Program-made: the position numbers and the translations under genes
Shown: positions 63,961-64,000 of the stretch, one piece after another
Numbering within the stretch: position 1 is the stretch's first letter
Layout: each line of letters begins with the position of its first letter
Notes under the pieces: generated by a model
Told to the model about the DNA's origin: nothing
The model's input: the letters and a program-made list of their open reading frames with translations, nothing else
Databases searched by the model: none
Source of the DNA: Fortiea contorta PCC 7126
GTDB lineage: Bacteria > Cyanobacteriota > Cyanobacteriia > Cyanobacteriales > Nostocaceae
Direction: 5' to 3'
Length of the DNA stretch: 64,000 nucleotides
Assembly: GCF_000332295.1 (NCBI RefSeq)
Contig: NZ_KB235931.1
Coordinates: 124,001-188,000 of the forward strand

Positions 63961-64000
63961 TTGCGAATTTTGTTGCAGAATAGACTGCCTTAAAAATAGC

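Overview
The window is chromosomal DNA from a cyanobacterium, most likely a filamentous member of the Nostocales. The HIP1 octamer GCGATCGC occurs throughout, heptanucleotide short tandem repeats (STRRs) sit in many gaps, and the markers are cyanobacterial or plastid-type: ChlG, a PetP-like protein, Ycf35, Ycf46, SqdB/SqdX and a CyaB-type cyclase. The order purC - Omp85 - lpxC - fabZ - lpxA - lpxB matches the order I recall for Nostoc/Anabaena. No tRNA, rRNA, CRISPR array, prophage or intact insertion sequence was found.

Layout. 0-11 kb: the end of a TPR protein, a small secreted protein, alaS, then an ion and phosphate block (Na/Pi cotransporter, SphX-type phosphate-binding lipoprotein, Ca2+/H+ exchanger, amphi-Trp protein, RCK-pore-RCK protein, PsiE-like protein). 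11-16.5 kb: a secreted TPR-CHAT protein facing a small secreted protein and a TpsB outer-membrane transporter. 16.5-23.5 kb, minus strand: a pigment and photosynthesis block with a medium-chain dehydrogenase, an inositol-phosphatase-family enzyme, a PucC-like transporter, a CPGC membrane protein, chlorophyll synthase, a Get3d-like ATPase and PetP. 23.7-31.6 kb: Uma2 nuclease, sigma-like protein, a second TPR-CHAT protein, a PhyH-type dioxygenase, a Cys-rich precursor-like peptide, hisC and a methyltransferase.

31.8-34 kb holds the likely replication origin: seven perfect TTTTCCACA DnaA boxes lie in 232 bp directly downstream of dnaA. They are flanked by a striking compound repeat, made of a G-rich 9-mer arm, thirteen 21-bp units and a long C-rich 9-mer arm.

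34-43 kb: an HtrA-type protease, peptide deformylase, a HMA2-like / DUF5132 / HMA2-like trio, a TPR solenoid protein, and ycf35, ycf46 and a ribbon-helix-helix protein on the minus strand. 43.6-50 kb: a lipoprotein, sqdB-sqdX (sulfolipid synthesis), a GAF-GAF-PAS adenylate cyclase and a small DUF protein. 50.4-58 kb: purC and the outer-membrane/lipid A block. 58-64 kb: a solitary C5 DNA methyltransferase, mnmH, and a MacA/MacB-type export pair whose ATPase is probably just past the window end.

The most unusual material is non-coding. One family of elements carries an almost identical ~50-bp core between a G-rich and a C-rich tandem arm (three copies, near 21.8, 37.7 and 56.6 kb). Other loci share the arm architecture with unrelated cores, including the large one at the origin.
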